This document shows positions 1-8,053 of a DNA stretch of 61,947 bases, in pieces; position 1 is the stretch's first letter, and every line of letters begins with the position of its first letter. This DNA is from a bacterium (GTDB lineage Bacteria > Zhuqueibacterota > QNDG01 > JAFGCO01), in the NCBI GenBank assembly GCA_016932575.1, contig JAFGCO010000060.1:1-61947 (forward strand), written 5' to 3'. Under the pieces are notes generated by a model. It was not told the DNA's origin. It made no database searches and saw only the letters and a program-made list of their open reading frames with translations. Made by a program: the position numbers and the translations under genes.

Positions 1-270
1 GACTTCGGTCTGGGAGATTATTTCGGATGGGATGTTGTGGCCTTTGCTAAGGTGGTTTCTGATTCCATTTATGTGAGTGTTTCGCGGACGCAGGGTCAGG
101 CCATGGTCAAAGGGTCGGGCGAACTGGGATCTCTGACCTTCACGGGATTAAGCAAGGGTTCGGGTGAGGTCGAGGTGGATCCGGCGGAGGTGCATTTTTA
201 TGACGCGGACGGGGAGGAAATTGTCATGACGGATCTTGTGGTCGGAGACGCGACGATTACGGTGGAGTAA
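1..270 (+). CDS. C-terminal end of a cohesin-domain protein (5' truncated by window edge)
   Basis: The frame is open from base 1 and ends at TAA 268-270, so the gene begins outside the window. The 89 visible residues read like the last strands of a cohesin module: GELGSLTFTGLSKGSGEVEV followed by a strand with FYDADGEEI and a final TITVE. In known cohesins this part closes the jelly-roll that binds dockerins or acts as an extracellular structural domain. The downstream gene starts 39 bases later on the same strand and carries two dockerin-like repeats, which strengthens the reading. The rest of the protein is unseen, so its overall function is unknown. A generic beta-sandwich domain is the main alternative. 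Confidence 0.6.
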   Translation, partial: DFGLGDYFGWDVVAFAKVVSDSIYVSVSRTQGQAMVKGSGELGSLTFTGLSKGSGEVEVDPAEVHFYDADGEEIVMTDLVVGDATITVE

Positions 271-309
271 CAGACCGGTCTTATTTATCAGGGAGCAGGG
301 AGGTCATTG

Positions 310-2778
310 ATGAAAACCAGTTATTTCAAAGGTATTTTATACGTTATCGGTTTTTTATTGATCGGATCGGGCGGAGCGGTTTGTCAGGAGGTTGTGGGAT
401 CCCAGGAAATACGCTGGCTGCGCGTGGGCGATTTGCACGCCTGGGTTTCAAACGCGGGTGCGGAGGTGGAGTTTGGACGCAGAGGCAGGGCATCTTTTGA
501 AGGGACTGATCAGACTGACAATATGTACTGGGAAGCGCTTTATTCAAATTCAGACCGCAATGTTTCCAGGGGCATGTGGCTGGGTACCGCCAATTATAAT
601 GATCCGGTTTCCGGCGAAACCTATGCCTGTAAAGTAGTGCAGGCCGGGCCCCGGTTTGCCAATTTATTGACCAATTTTATGCCGGTCACATTTAAAATGA
701 TCGGCAGATACGAGGCACCGGCAGTTTTGGTGGACGGCATGATAGCCTCGGACAATTATTTAAATGATGTATTGGATGAAGTGGATCCGGATATGCCTGC
801 GGACCGCATGGTGCTGAATGTGATGCATACCAACCTGGGTGTCACAGTCAAGCGGAAAGTGATGGCCTTCAGCCAGGGCAATCACGATGATTACATTATC
901 TGCGAATACATCCTGAAAAACACGGGGATTATCAATCTGGAGGGAAGCGTCAGTACCCAGTCATTAGATGATGTGTATTTTATGATTTTATTCAGATACG
1001 CGCCCGCCTGGGAGGCCACGCGGTTCGCAGACTGGGCGCCAGCCGCCAATATCGGCTGGGGGCGCAACACGGTCTATGACGTGTTCGGGGAGGATCCCGA
1101 TGCCTCCGATTTTGAAATGCGGGGATTTTACGCCTATTACGGCCCGCATTCTTCGAGCCCGGGATATGAATCCGACTGGGGATGCCCGCGATGGGACCGG
1201 TCTTCTGTTCTGGGGGCACCCGCCTTTATCGGCGCGGTCACTTTGCACGCGGATACTGGTCCTGATGATCAATCAGATGATCCCTCTCAGCCCGGATCCA
1301 CACCCTTTTTGGGAGCGGATGCGGCGATGATGAGCGCTATTGACAGTTATTATCCTTCAATGATGAGCCAGCAATATGAGGCCATGATGTATGGCCATGA
1401 GTCACAGGACCACGCCGCACAGGTCGGGGACGAATTTGCTGACAGGTATGGCGTCGATCCAGGCGGATATATACAATGCCTGGGTTACGGGCCTTATGAT
1501 TTGATACCCGGGGACAGCGTGCGTATTATTATAGCAGAGGGCGTGCACGGGCTGACACGCAGAAAAAGCCTGGAAGTGGGCACCCGCTGGTATGCGTATG
1601 AAAGCGGTACAGGCATGCCTGAACTGATCATGCCCGACGGCTCAAGCACGTCAGATCACGATCAGTATAAAAAAGCCTGGGTCTGGACAGCCGAAGATTC
1701 CATTCTTCAAACCTATCGAAGGGCCATGGATAATTATCAAAGCGGGTATAATATTCCGCAGCCGGTTCCGCCGCCCGAGACATTCGAAGTCAGATCGGGC
1801 AGCGATAAGATTACGTTGTCCTGGGCGGACAATGCCACCTCTTATCCCCATTTTGGCGGGTACCGTATTTACCGGGCCATCGGGAGCGTGGATACATTTT
1901 ACACGCTTATTTTTCAATGTTCCTCATCAGACGTGGTTCATGAATATACAGATCGGGCTGTGATTTCCGGTGTCAATTATTACTATTATATTCAAACCAT
2001 TGATGATGGCACCAACGATAATATGAATACCGGGATGCCATTCACACTGGCAAGCAGCAAGTTCTGGACATTAATAAATACACCTGCTTTTTTGCGGCCG
2101 TCATTGACCGTGTATCCGGGAGACACAGACAACAATGGTGTTGTCGACGCCCTGGACGTACTGCCCATCGGTCTGTATTTTATGGAGACGGTGATTCAAA
2201 GAGATGCACTTTCATTTGAATGGAAAGCAAATAATCATATCAGCCTGAACCAGGAAAAAATTGGCCCGACCTACGCAGATGCGAACGGCGACGGGACCGT
2301 GGATGAAAAGGATGTGATCGGTATAGGCGTGAACTGGGGGAACACGCATTCGGATATCACACCCATTCCGCTTTCAATGGATATCGAAGAGGCCAAAAAT
2401 CCGGAACACCGCGAGGCTTTCAGAAAAATTTACAACTGTCTTCAGGGAAACAGCGAGGCGGTCCAGGCCATGAAAACACTGCTCGAAGGATTGCTGGGGG
2501 AAACCCTTCCCCAGGCCTGTCGGCTGGAACAGAATTTTCCCAATCCCTTCAATCCGGAAACGGCCATACGGTTTGCATTGCCCGAGCCTCAATCCGTGTC
2601 CCTGATGCTTTATAACATGCGGGGGCAGTCAGTGAAAGCCCTGATATCAAATCAGCCCTTCGCGGCCGGTGTTCATACGGTGAGACTGCGCAGCGGGGAT
2701 CTGGAAAGCGGGATTTATCTGTACAGGATACAGACGGATACCTGGTCTGCATTCCGTAAGCTGATTGTCGTTAAATAA
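310..2778 (+). CDS. Exported protein with Fn3, dockerin-like repeats and T9SS type A sorting domain
   Basis: I chose ATG 310, which lies 6 bases after an AGGGAGG ribosome site; a TTG three bases upstream is less likely. The 822-residue protein begins with a signal peptide (hydrophobic about residues 8-25). Residues about 27-480 form a large domain I do not recognise. A fibronectin type III domain lies near 485-580. Two dockerin-like calcium loops follow, GDTDNNGVVDALDV (about 603) and ADANGDGTVDEKDV (about 655). The last 85 residues are a type IX secretion sorting domain beginning LEQNFPNPFNPETAIRF and ending LIVVK. It is expected to be secreted and either anchored or released at the cell surface. 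It follows a cohesin-domain gene, so the two products could bind each other; that pairing is inference. Confidence 0.85.
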   Translation: MKTSYFKGILYVIGFLLIGSGGAVCQEVVGSQEIRWLRVGDLHAWVSNAGAEVEFGRRGRASFEGTDQTDNMYWEALYSNSDRNVSRGMWLGTANYNDPVSGETYACKVVQAGPRFANLLTNFMPVTFKMIGRYEAPAVLVDGMIASDNYLNDVLDEVDPDMPADRMVLNVMHTNLGVTVKRKVMAFSQGNHDDYIICEYILKNTGIINLEGSVSTQSLDDVYFMILFRYAPAWEATRFADWAPAANIGWGRNTVYDVFGEDPDASDFEMRGFYAYYGPHSSSPGYESDWGCPRWDRSSVLGAPAFIGAVTLHADTGPDDQSDDPSQPGSTPFLGADAAMMSAIDSYYPSMMSQQYEAMMYGHESQDHAAQVGDEFADRYGVDPGGYIQCLGYGPYDLIPGDSVRIIIAEGVHGLTRRKSLEVGTRWYAYESGTGMPELIMPDGSSTSDHDQYKKAWVWTAEDSILQTYRRAMDNYQSGYNIPQPVPPPETFEVRSGSDKITLSWADNATSYPHFGGYRIYRAIGSVDTFYTLIFQCSSSDVVHEYTDRAVISGVNYYYYIQTIDDGTNDNMNTGMPFTLASSKFWTLINTPAFLRPSLTVYPGDTDNNGVVDALDVLPIGLYFMETVIQRDALSFEWKANNHISLNQEKIGPTYADANGDGTVDEKDVIGIGVNWGNTHSDITPIPLSMDIEEAKNPEHREAFRKIYNCLQGNSEAVQAMKTLLEGLLGETLPQACRLEQNFPNPFNPETAIRFALPEPQSVSLMLYNMRGQSVKALISNQPFAAGVHTVRLRSGDLESGIYLYRIQTDTWSAFRKLIVVK

Positions 2779-2886
2779 GAAAAGCATGTGTGAAAAAATG
2801 CGAATGGGCAATGAATACAAGCAACGGCTTCTGGCAGTGGTCATTCATTTGATTTCATATCATCATTAATCAAAAAAGGAGGCATT

Positions 2887-3921
2887 ATGAAAAGCAAAAA
2901 ACTTGGACTGCTCATTTTATCTCTGCTGTTCCTGTGTCTGTTTATGGTGTGCAGTAATGACAAGGATCCGGCTTCTTATGTTGACAGTTACGAGGACCAG
3001 GTGGCCTATAAGGAAAGTGTGGGAACTACGCATCAGGGTGATTTTTTTCCATTAAATGAAAACTATACCTGCTATTATTTAGGCAACATGATCGCAGATT
3101 ATAAAATGGAAATCAAAGGTTTTGGTTCTAATGAAGACACGATGGATGAACCCATTTATGGCGAGCAAAAGGTGCTCGGAATACGGAATATTCCGCTGCC
3201 GAGCGGGACTGTTCCCCTGTACCCGATTGTGGATACCATGGATATGGATTCGGACACAAGCCGCTTTTTCATGAAAGATCAGACGGCGGTTTATATCAAG
3301 GCGATAAAAATGAGCAACGGGGAATATCTGGAAATAGAAGATCCCGTATTCTTTAAATCCACCCTTGTGGTGGGAGACAGCTGGAAAACAGCTCCAAGAG
3401 CTGATATGACCAAACTGCTCGAAGGAGAAATGGGGGATGAGGCGTCCGGCTCCGATCTGTCCATGAACGCCGAAGCCAAATTTTTTGTCGTTGGAGAAGA
3501 AACCATTAATCTGCCTATCGGATACAGAAAGGCCGTGAGGCTCGAGCAGGCAAATGATATTGTGCTGAAGGGCAACCTGGTTGACAGCGGAATGGAATTT
3601 GATATCAAGATCGACGCCAAACTCGCTGTTGAATATCATGTGATCGCGGATACGGGTATTGTTCATCAGAATGTGACCGGGCCGATGAATATGAGCATGT
3701 CCGGAGCTGGAATGAGTATTGTAATTTCGATGGATATCCAGCAATGCGATCTTAAACTGACCGGTATTACTGGAGGTGCAGGTACTGAAAATGGCCTGCT
3801 TTCGCTGGCCAAGCCGGCGGCTCCCGGAAAACGGTTTGCATTTCGTTCGGACAGAGAAGAAAAGATGTGGAAGTTATCACAGCGGATTGCGAAAATGCTG
3901 ATCCGCCAGCTTACACTTTAG
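2887..3921 (+). CDS. Putative lipoprotein of unknown function
   Basis: A strong AAAAAAGGAGG site precedes this ATG. The 344-residue product starts with a positively charged n-region, a hydrophobic stretch and LFMVCSND, where the Cys would be lipidated; Val at position -1 is not the classic lipobox residue. The mature part is acidic, has no Cys motif, and reads as mixed beta structure. I recognise no family. It lies 108 bases after the dockerin/T9SS gene on the same strand and may be co-transcribed with it. A long perfect hairpin lies 64 bases past its stop. Confidence 0.7.
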   Translation: MKSKKLGLLILSLLFLCLFMVCSNDKDPASYVDSYEDQVAYKESVGTTHQGDFFPLNENYTCYYLGNMIADYKMEIKGFGSNEDTMDEPIYGEQKVLGIRNIPLPSGTVPLYPIVDTMDMDSDTSRFFMKDQTAVYIKAIKMSNGEYLEIEDPVFFKSTLVVGDSWKTAPRADMTKLLEGEMGDEASGSDLSMNAEAKFFVVGEETINLPIGYRKAVRLEQANDIVLKGNLVDSGMEFDIKIDAKLAVEYHVIADTGIVHQNVTGPMNMSMSGAGMSIVISMDIQQCDLKLTGITGGAGTENGLLSLAKPAAPGKRFAFRSDREEKMWKLSQRIAKMLIRQLTL

Positions 3922-3985
3922 GGCTGTGATAACAAACAGCCGCCTCTAAAGATTGTGTCATTGATTTATCTTTTAAATCGGTTTA

Positions 3986-4028
3986 CCGTCAATGTAGAGC
4001 GATGTGATTTTTCGCTCTACATTGACGG
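3986..4028. terminator. Perfect 17-bp inverted repeat between convergent genes
   Basis: The arms 3986-4002 and 4012-4028 are exact reverse complements (CCGTCAATGTAGAGCGA and its complement) around a 9-base loop. The hairpin sits between the convergent lipoprotein and hisJ genes, and its right arm covers the hisJ stop codon (4017-4019). No clear U-tract follows on either strand, so it is not a textbook intrinsic terminator. Its position fits a bidirectional terminator or an mRNA 3'-end stabiliser. Confidence 0.6.
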
Positions 4029-4862
4029 CATTAAAACCTCATTTAAGCTGATATATTCTTTCTTTCGATTTTTAAAAATTACGACTTTATGCCATCCGTA
4101 AATTTTAAGCAGGCCGACGGCCACATCAAAATGCCGTCCAATTTGACCGGGGGCATGCGCGTCACTGCCCAGAGTCATTTCAATGCCGAGTTCGGCTGCA
4201 TGCTGTAAAATTAGCCTCGAGGGATACGGTTCCCGAAGACATCCCCTGTCAATTCCTCCGGTGTTGATTTCAAGCACAAGATCATTTTGTTTTATCAATT
4301 CAAGAATGGATCGAATCGCATCCGTCTGGTCTTTGGATGGTTGGGCACATTTCAATTTTTTCGGCAGATCCAGATGTGCGATGATGTCGCACATGTTCAA
4401 ACGAATCATTTTCTCCATCATCACCCAGTATGTCTCCCATAAACCGTCCGGTCCGCCCAGCTGATGAATACGTTCTTTAAGATAGCCTTCCTGATAATCG
4501 ATACCAATATCATTGATGAGATGTACGGAACCGTATATATAATCAAATTCATAGCTTTTAACTGCTTCTGTAATTTCTTTTTCATGGGCCGGCAGATAAT
4601 CAATCTCAACACCGATTCGTATATCCAACTGGCCCGCATAGCTGGATTGAAGTCGACGGATTTCGTTCATATATTCGGTCCAGCGGTTCCCTGGCACCAC
4701 GCAGCCGGGAATGGGTTCCACATACTTTTCTGGATAGGGGAAATGCTCGGAGAAACCAAGAACCCTGAATTTTTTTTGAATGGCTTGTTGTACGGTTTCT
4801 TCAGCAGAGCCTGCAGCGTGACCGCAGTAGGAAGTGTGCACATGAAGATCAAAGAGCGGCAA
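4017..4862 (-). CDS. hisJ: Histidinol-phosphatase, PHP (HisJ) family
   Basis: Predicted to hydrolyse L-histidinol phosphate to histidinol in histidine biosynthesis, with a trinuclear metal site in a PHP barrel. The metal ligands are visible in order: LHVHTSYCGH near the N-terminus, FSEHF, GVEIDY, YGSVHL and GSDAHAPG near the C-terminus. The sequence resembles B. subtilis HisJ throughout. The start is set by the ribosome site: AAAGGAGG (4868-4875) lies 5 bases before TTG 4862-4860, giving a 281-residue protein that begins directly at the PHP motif. The in-frame ATG at 4916 would overlap argG by 38 bases and add 18 unmatched residues. It follows the argG stop by 16 bases, so the two are probably co-transcribed. 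No other his gene is in the window. Confidence 0.85.
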   Translation of the reverse strand: MPLFDLHVHTSYCGHAAGSAEETVQQAIQKKFRVLGFSEHFPYPEKYVEPIPGCVVPGNRWTEYMNEIRRLQSSYAGQLDIRIGVEIDYLPAHEKEITEAVKSYEFDYIYGSVHLINDIGIDYQEGYLKERIHQLGGPDGLWETYWVMMEKMIRLNMCDIIAHLDLPKKLKCAQPSKDQTDAIRSILELIKQNDLVLEINTGGIDRGCLREPYPSRLILQHAAELGIEMTLGSDAHAPGQIGRHFDVAVGLLKIYGWHKVVIFKNRKKEYISLNEVLMPSM

Positions 4863-4878
4863 AAGATCCTCCTTTAGA

Positions 4879-6138
4879 TTAATCCCTTTTAAACTTGGAA
4901 TAATCGGGCTTTTCATAGTCGCTTCTGCCTGTACCGTCCAGGTTCAGCATGGCCCGGACCTTCAGGGGCAATCCGAAACAGTTGATAAATCCTTCAGCAT
5001 CTTTTTGATCATAAACATCATCGGCGCCGAATGTGGCATAGTCTTCCCGATACAGGGAGTATGGCGATTTGCGTCCGACAGCGATGGCCTGACCTTTATA
5101 CATTTTTATACGAACCGTACCAGTGACCTGATGTTGTGTGGATTCAACAAAGGCATCCAGCGATTTTTTCAGCTGGCTGAACCACTGGCCATAATAAATC
5201 AGTTCCGCGTATTGCACAGATACGGACTGCTTGAAATGAAGTATGCCTGCTTCCAGTACCAGACTCTCAATTTCGCGGTGGGCAATATAGAGCAGGGTGC
5301 CGCCCGGTGTTTCATATACACCGCGGGATTTGATGCCTACCAGACGGTTCTCCACCATATCCACCACACCGATTCCATGCCTTGCCGCCCGTTTGTTAAG
5401 CGAAACCATTAAATCAATAACCGGCATGGGATTGCCGTCAATACTCACCGGTATGCCTTTTTCAAACTGAATTTCCATGTATTCCGGCTTGTCGGGTGCT
5501 TCTTCAGGGATTGTGATATATTCAAACACATTTTTCGGAGGTTCTTTCCAGGGATCTTCCAGGCTACCGCCCTCGCTTGATCTGTGCCAAAGATTGGCGT
5601 CATTGCTGTAAATTTTTTCTTTGGACTGACTGATCGGGATATGATGCTTTTGCGCATAGGCTATGGCGTCTTCCCGTGATTTGATATTCCATTCACGCCA
5701 TGGAGAAATGACTTTGAGTTTGGGATTCATGGCCTTGTATGTCAGCTCAAAACGAACCTGATCATTCCCTTTGCCGGTGCAGCCATGTGAAACAGCATCA
5801 GCACCTTCCTTTTCCGCAATTTCAACCTGGCGCTTGGCCAGCAGTGGACGGGATAGTGCAGATCCCAGAAGATATCTTCCTTCGTACATGGCACCGGCTT
5901 TTAAGGTCGGGAATATATAATCACGGATAAATTCTTCCCGCAGATCTTCAATGTAGATTTTGCTGGCCCCGGATGCCAGTGCTTTTTCTTCAAGGCCCGG
6001 TAATTCGCTGTCCTGACCGACATGGCCGGTAACGGCGATGACTTCACAACCATAATTTTCCTTCAGCCATGGAATGATAATGGATGTGTCCAAACCCCCG
6101 GAATATGCCAGAACCACTTTTTTTATATCAGCACTCAT
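4879..6138 (-). CDS. argG: Argininosuccinate synthase
   Basis: Condenses citrulline and aspartate with ATP to argininosuccinate, the penultimate step of arginine synthesis. The N-type ATP-pyrophosphatase loop AYSGGLDTS lies about residue 11, followed by typical family segments such as [13 protein letters not shown] and the C-terminal SPYSLYRED. The length of 419 residues fits the family. I chose ATG 6138 because GGAGG lies 8 bases upstream; the GTG at 6153 and ATG at 6144 sit on or too close to that site. It is followed closely by hisJ, and argR lies 508 bases upstream on the same strand. Regulation by ArgR is expected from the family, but I see only a partial ARG-box-like sequence in the upstream gap. 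Confidence 0.96.
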   Translation of the reverse strand: MSADIKKVVLAYSGGLDTSIIIPWLKENYGCEVIAVTGHVGQDSELPGLEEKALASGASKIYIEDLREEFIRDYIFPTLKAGAMYEGRYLLGSALSRPLLAKRQVEIAEKEGADAVSHGCTGKGNDQVRFELTYKAMNPKLKVISPWREWNIKSREDAIAYAQKHHIPISQSKEKIYSNDANLWHRSSEGGSLEDPWKEPPKNVFEYITIPEEAPDKPEYMEIQFEKGIPVSIDGNPMPVIDLMVSLNKRAARHGIGVVDMVENRLVGIKSRGVYETPGGTLLYIAHREIESLVLEAGILHFKQSVSVQYAELIYYGQWFSQLKKSLDAFVESTQHQVTGTVRIKMYKGQAIAVGRKSPYSLYREDYATFGADDVYDQKDAEGFINCFGLPLKVRAMLNLDGTGRSDYEKPDYSKFKRD

Positions 6139-6252
6139 TTTCATTTCCTCCACCAGAATGTTATTATCATCAGCATGATTTTTTTATCAACGGATATAAT
6201 CGATATATTCAATAAACCGGTTCACTCTATTTTAAAATGTCAGAGATATTTT

Positions 6253-6282
6253 TTTAAAGCGTATTTTTATCTTTATTGTCAA
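6253..6282 (-). promoter_or_regulatory. Candidate sigma70 promoter for argG
   Basis: On the minus strand TTGACA (6282-6277) is followed after 18 bases by TTTAAA (6258-6253). This would give an argG leader of about 110 bases. Further in, TATTGAATATATCGATTA (about 6202-6219) resembles one good and one poor half of an ARG box. Both readings are pattern matches only. Confidence 0.35.
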
Positions 6283-6313
6283 TCTGGATCAGGCAAACAT
6301 TCTGTTTCACGAA

Positions 6314-6358
6314 ATTCAATGATCACACACTGTCTCAGACAGTGTGTGATCATTGAAT
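6314..6358. repeat. 45-bp palindrome with 22-bp perfect arms
   Basis: ATTCAATGATCACACACTGT followed by CT (6314-6335) is exactly complementary to 6337-6358, with a single central C at 6336. It is the longest perfect dyad in the window. It lies 287 bases beyond the argR stop and about 175 bases upstream of the argG start on the same strand. It could be the argR terminator, although no U-tract follows on the minus strand. It could also be a large cruciform-type operator or a mobile palindromic unit. The outermost ATTCA/TGAAT bases resemble ARG-box half sites but are too far apart. Confidence 0.6.
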
Positions 6359-6645
6359 GATTCATCAAATTGAAAAGCAATCAGGACTGCATGAGAATCA
6401 AGTAAAATTTTCACTGATGAAAAATGGCTTCGCGTACTGTCTCTCATCAATCCAATATCAGAGATCTCATGAAATATTCAATGCAGTGTCTGCCAAATAT
6501 TTCAGGCAGGCACGGTCGGAAAAATTTCCGCACACATCAAGGCAATGTCTTCCGCTCCGTTATCCGGATGATATTGCCTGAAAATAAATTCGGGATAAAA
6601 TATACATTAATAAATATTGATATGCAAGTAATTTCAATGGAATAA

Positions 6646-7107
6646 TTATTTAGAAGCAAGAATATCTTTCAGTCTTTGTACCACGGCTCTGGCATCATTT
6701 TCACTCTTTGTAATAATCAGGATAGTATCGTCTCCCGCAACAGTTCCAACGATTTCCGACCAGCCGATTTCATCCAGACATTTGGCCAGACCGGATGCGT
6801 TGCCGGAAATGGTCTTGAGAACCACAAGATTGTTGATATGCTGACTGTCTGTCAGGAAATCAAAAAGCTCCCGTTTCAGCATAATGCCTACATGGTATAT
6901 TTCCCGTTCTTTGGTTTGCACAAAACGAAACCGGCCTTCTTTACCCCGGACTTTGATGATTCCCAGTTCTTTAAGATCTTTTGACAGTGTGGATTGACTG
7001 ATGTCGATATCCTTTTGACTCAATTCATCCAGAAGCGCCTGCTGTGATTCAACGTTTACAGATTCAATCAATTTCAAAATATGAAACTGACGATTTTTTT
7101 TTGGCAT
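6646..7107 (-). CDS. argR: Arginine repressor
   Basis: The 153-residue protein has the ArgR layout: an N-terminal winged helix-turn-helix (about 1-70, with ISQSTLSKDLKELGIIKV) and a C-terminal hexamerisation and arginine-binding domain with the signature GTVAGDDTILII (about 127-138). The start has TAAGGAG upstream. ArgR normally represses arginine synthesis genes with L-arginine as co-repressor, and argG lies immediately downstream on the same strand. Confidence 0.93.
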   Translation of the reverse strand: MPKKNRQFHILKLIESVNVESQQALLDELSQKDIDISQSTLSKDLKELGIIKVRGKEGRFRFVQTKEREIYHVGIMLKRELFDFLTDSQHINNLVVLKTISGNASGLAKCLDEIGWSEIVGTVAGDDTILIITKSENDARAVVQRLKDILASK

Positions 7108-7166
7108 GAGAGTGCTCCTTATATCAGATAACGATCGGAATCTTTATGGAAATCGTATGGCCGGTA

Positions 7167-7916
7167 TTACAGATGGGTCACATAAATCAGCTTTATTTCA
7201 CGGCTGCTGCCGGGAACATTTTCACCGTTTTCAAAAATATTTTTCCAGTCGAATTCAACATACAGCGTCTGATTAAACGACCATTGAACAGCCGCATTGA
7301 AATATCCTTTACCTGAGCCGAGGGCTTTATTCTGATTGTCGTTGATGGCTGCATCATATTCGCATAAGAGAACCAGCTCGGGATTGATCCATTTATGAAA
7401 TCCAATAAAAATGTTCGGATCTCTGTCTCTGTCTTCATTTTCCAGGCTCCAGTTTAGGCCGCCATGCATGCCCAGTCCGCCAAGAAAGGACGTGTTTTTA
7501 CTCACCACTGCATAAATACCGCGGGATTTTACTGCATACCGCTTTAAATGTTTGTTATAGGCGCCCAATCCCTGGGAATTAAATCCGATCATAATACCCG
7601 GGGAAAGATTTTGCTCTGAAATGAGCAAGTATTGAATATGAACAGCCGGCTGCGGGTTCATATTGACCTTTCCCATCCCAATAATATTTTCACCGCCGAA
7701 GGAAACGCCCATTCCAATTCTGTCTGTCAGGCCCACCAAAACTGAAGTCAGCAGTCCGCCTTTCGGGTACATGCGTAATTCAGCCATCATTTCGCCCTGA
7801 AACAGGGTTTTTGAGACAGGCACATCCACCAGTTGTCCGATTCTCAGGGAACCGGGCTGCGCCAGAGCAGACAGGGTAAACAGGAAAAAGAAAAGACATC
7901 GAAAGGTTTTTTTCAT
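7167..7916 (-). CDS. Putative outer-membrane beta-barrel protein
   Basis: The 249-residue product starts with a clear signal peptide (MKKTFRCLFFFLFTLSALAQ). The rest alternates short amphipathic strands rich in Gly and aromatics (for example GGENIIGMG, GGLGMHGGLNWSLE, YVEFDWKNIFENG), as expected of an outer-membrane barrel. It recalls the small YjbH- or PorV-like barrels common in FCB genomes, but I cannot assign a family. Its start lies 137 bases beyond the stop of another barrel gene, with that gene's terminator between them. Confidence 0.6.
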   Translation of the reverse strand: MKKTFRCLFFFLFTLSALAQPGSLRIGQLVDVPVSKTLFQGEMMAELRMYPKGGLLTSVLVGLTDRIGMGVSFGGENIIGMGKVNMNPQPAVHIQYLLISEQNLSPGIMIGFNSQGLGAYNKHLKRYAVKSRGIYAVVSKNTSFLGGLGMHGGLNWSLENEDRDRDPNIFIGFHKWINPELVLLCEYDAAINDNQNKALGSGKGYFNAAVQWSFNQTLYVEFDWKNIFENGENVPGSSREIKLIYVTHL

Positions 7917-7982
7917 CGATCCGCTCCCAAACCTGTTTAATGACTTTTTTCAAGTTACACGATTTGACCCACAATGTCAAGA

Positions 7983-8017
7983 ATAAAGAAAAAAACCTAT
8001 CGGTATACGATAGGTTT
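7983..8017 (-). terminator. Intrinsic terminator for the 8054-9376 gene
   Basis: On the minus strand AAACCTATCG, a 5-base loop and CGATAGGTTT (8017 to 7993) form a 10-bp perfect stem followed by TTTTTCTTTATT. It begins 36 bases after the stop codon of the upstream barrel gene. Confidence 0.8.
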
Positions 8018-8053
8018 CGCAAGAAATATTCAATGTAAAGAATAGTATGCTTA

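Larger units (their letters stand above)
6139..6645. other. argG-argR intergenic region (507 bp)
   Basis: AT-rich, with no ORF that has a convincing ribosome site or family match. It holds the candidate argG promoter (6253-6282), a 45-base near-perfect palindrome (6314-6358), and near the argR stop the palindromic AATAATTATT inside GGAATAATTATTTA (about 6635-6648). The last resembles an ARG-box core (TGAATAATTATTCA-like), but it lies at the 3' end of argR. Nothing else is recognisable. Confidence 0.5.

Noticed and set aside
3079-3744. 221-codon minus-strand ORF opposite the lipoprotein gene
   Set aside because: The plus-strand gene has a strong ribosome site and signal peptide; the antisense frame is His-rich shadow sequence without a domain.
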